A DNA stretch of 45,126 bases from Planctomycetota bacterium (GTDB taxonomy: Bacteria > Planctomycetota > PLA2). Shown piece by piece: positions 44,388-45,126 of this stretch. Position 1 is the first letter of the stretch. Each line of letters starts with the position of its first letter. The position numbers and the translations under genes were made by a program. The stretch covers positions 1-45,126 of the forward strand of contig JAPUHK010000183.1 in assembly GCA_027297745.1 (NCBI GenBank). The letters run 5' to 3'. The notes below the pieces were generated by a model, which saw nothing but the letters and a program-made list of their open reading frames with translations, searched no databases and had not been told where the DNA came from.

Positions 44388-45126
44388 CTATTCCTTGAAG
44401 AGCGGCCCCTTTGTGGTCAGGATCTTCGGCGCGGGATCCGTCTGCACCTTCCAGCCCTCTCCCTCAAGCAGGATCGGATCCTGGTGCGGCGCGAACTCGT
44501 CGCCCTTGCGCCGGTAGGTCATCGACCACACCGCGTCGTGGAACAGGATCACCTGCTCCGCCTTGCCTTCCGTGTCGCCGGCCTTCTTCAACACCGCTGC
44601 GTTCCGCTTGGAGTGTGCGCGGTGCGGCACCGTGAAGTCCGCGCCGTACTTGACGACGCGCGTGCTGATCACACGCGGCTCGAGGCCGGACACCGTGATC
44701 CCGGCCACGTCCCACTCACGGTCGAAGGTCCCGAAGACGGCGATGCCCTGCAGGCTCTGGCCGGCTCCGAGGGCCCCGCGGAGGTCCTTGTCCTTGGCGC
44801 CGTTGCGGTTGATCTGCTGCACGTTCTTCAGCTGGCTGGCTCGCCCGATGCGCCGTACGGTCTCCTCGGCATCCAGGTGCGGAAGCGCGTAGAGCACCTT
44901 GCGCTTGAGGGGATGCGACCCAACCGTGGCCTTGAACTGAAGCGCGAGGGGAGCATCCGTGCCCCCCGAGTTCTTGACCCTGAAGGTCATGTAGTAGAAG
45001 GAGCGCGCCGAGCCGTCCTTGTAGTGGACCGTGACCACGTTCAGGGGATCGTGTCTGAAGTCCAGGTGCCAGTTCGCCGCGCCGCCCTGGGCCCAGGCCG
45101 TGCCCAGCACGCCCGCTGCAAGCAGC
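44388..45126 (-). CDS. Secreted protein of unknown function, N-terminus outside the window
   Basis: The frame is open to the right edge; the first visible residues (LLAAGVLGTAWAQ) are the end of a signal peptide with a likely cleavage after AWA. The mature part (about 233 residues) begins GGAANWHLDFRHDPLNVVTV and is rich in beta structure: FRVKNSGG, VLYALPHLDAEETVRRIG, GIAVFGTFDREWDVAGITVSGL and a C-terminal KILTTKGPLFKE. The pattern resembles conserved hypothetical exported proteins of planctomycetes, but I cannot name a family. A GTG at 45110 is an internal codon rather than the start, since the signal peptide continues upstream. Confidence 0.7.
   Translation of the reverse strand, partial: LLAAGVLGTAWAQGGAANWHLDFRHDPLNVVTVHYKDGSARSFYYMTFRVKNSGGTDAPLALQFKATVGSHPLKRKVLYALPHLDAEETVRRIGRASQLKNVQQINRNGAKDKDLRGALGAGQSLQGIAVFGTFDREWDVAGITVSGLEPRVISTRVVKYGADFTVPHRAHSKRNAAVLKKAGDTEGKAEQVILFHDAVWSMTYRRKGDEFAPHQDPILLEGEGWKVQTDPAPKILTTKGPLFKE

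Overview
The window is a gene-dense, GC-rich bacterial chromosome segment with 42 protein genes, no RNA genes and no IS or phage genes; no gap between genes exceeds about 200 bases. The mix of content suggests a member of the Planctomycetota, or at least of the PVC group: a PEP-CTERM protein with a lamin-tail-like domain, a HEAT-repeat protein with a C-terminal amidotransferase-like domain, a lone MoxR ATPase, an FHA protein with a membrane segment, several unplaced secreted proteins, and a division/cell-wall (dcw) cluster with no ftsA or ftsZ in it. This placement is an inference; no rRNA is present. An intact murein cluster with MurE carrying the DNPR motif points to a meso-diaminopimelate peptidoglycan.

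Layout. 1-162 is the end of yidC. 159-1204 (minus) holds a zinc-ribbon membrane protein and radC. 1334-2086 (plus) is a PEP-CTERM protein whose tail overlaps the next, convergent operon. 1926-5759 (minus) is a probable operon: a membrane-anchored protein, a membrane-anchored HTH protein, an OmpA-type lipoprotein, an AMMECR1 protein and a TPR metalloprotease. 5959-13169 (minus) carries a sensor kinase and type IV pilus/type II secretion genes (pilC, a PilB-type ATPase, pilT, a second PilB-type ATPase). 13337-16608 (plus) is a lipoprotein plus pyruvate phosphate dikinase. 16612-18912 (minus) is the HEAT protein. 18999-20680 (plus) is yebC-moxR. 20777-22488 (minus) is FHA-hemD. 22592-23433 (minus) is rplM-rpsI.

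23478-38181 (minus) is the dcw cluster, read in the order mraZ, rsmH, ftsL, ftsI, murE, murF, mraY, ftsW, murG, murC, murB, ftsQ-like, then two unknown membrane proteins. murD, ddl, ftsA and ftsZ are absent from their usual positions. Upstream of mraZ are five TGG boxes at an exact 10-bp pitch, a clear MraZ operator. 38354-39151 (plus) is a shortened amidohydrolase-like protein. A nested palindromic element follows at 39173-39286. The end holds a hypothetical protein, a HEAT lipoprotein, dnaE (plus) and a truncated secreted protein.

Two expression habits stand out. First genes of transcription units often have a -10-like TANNNT hexamer only 6-8 nt before the start codon and no Shine-Dalgarno sequence, which predicts leaderless mRNAs (seven cases). 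Genes inside operons are joined by stop/start overlaps, and all four forms ATGA, GTGA, TTGA and CTGA occur; the CTGA case implies a CTG start for pyruvate phosphate dikinase.
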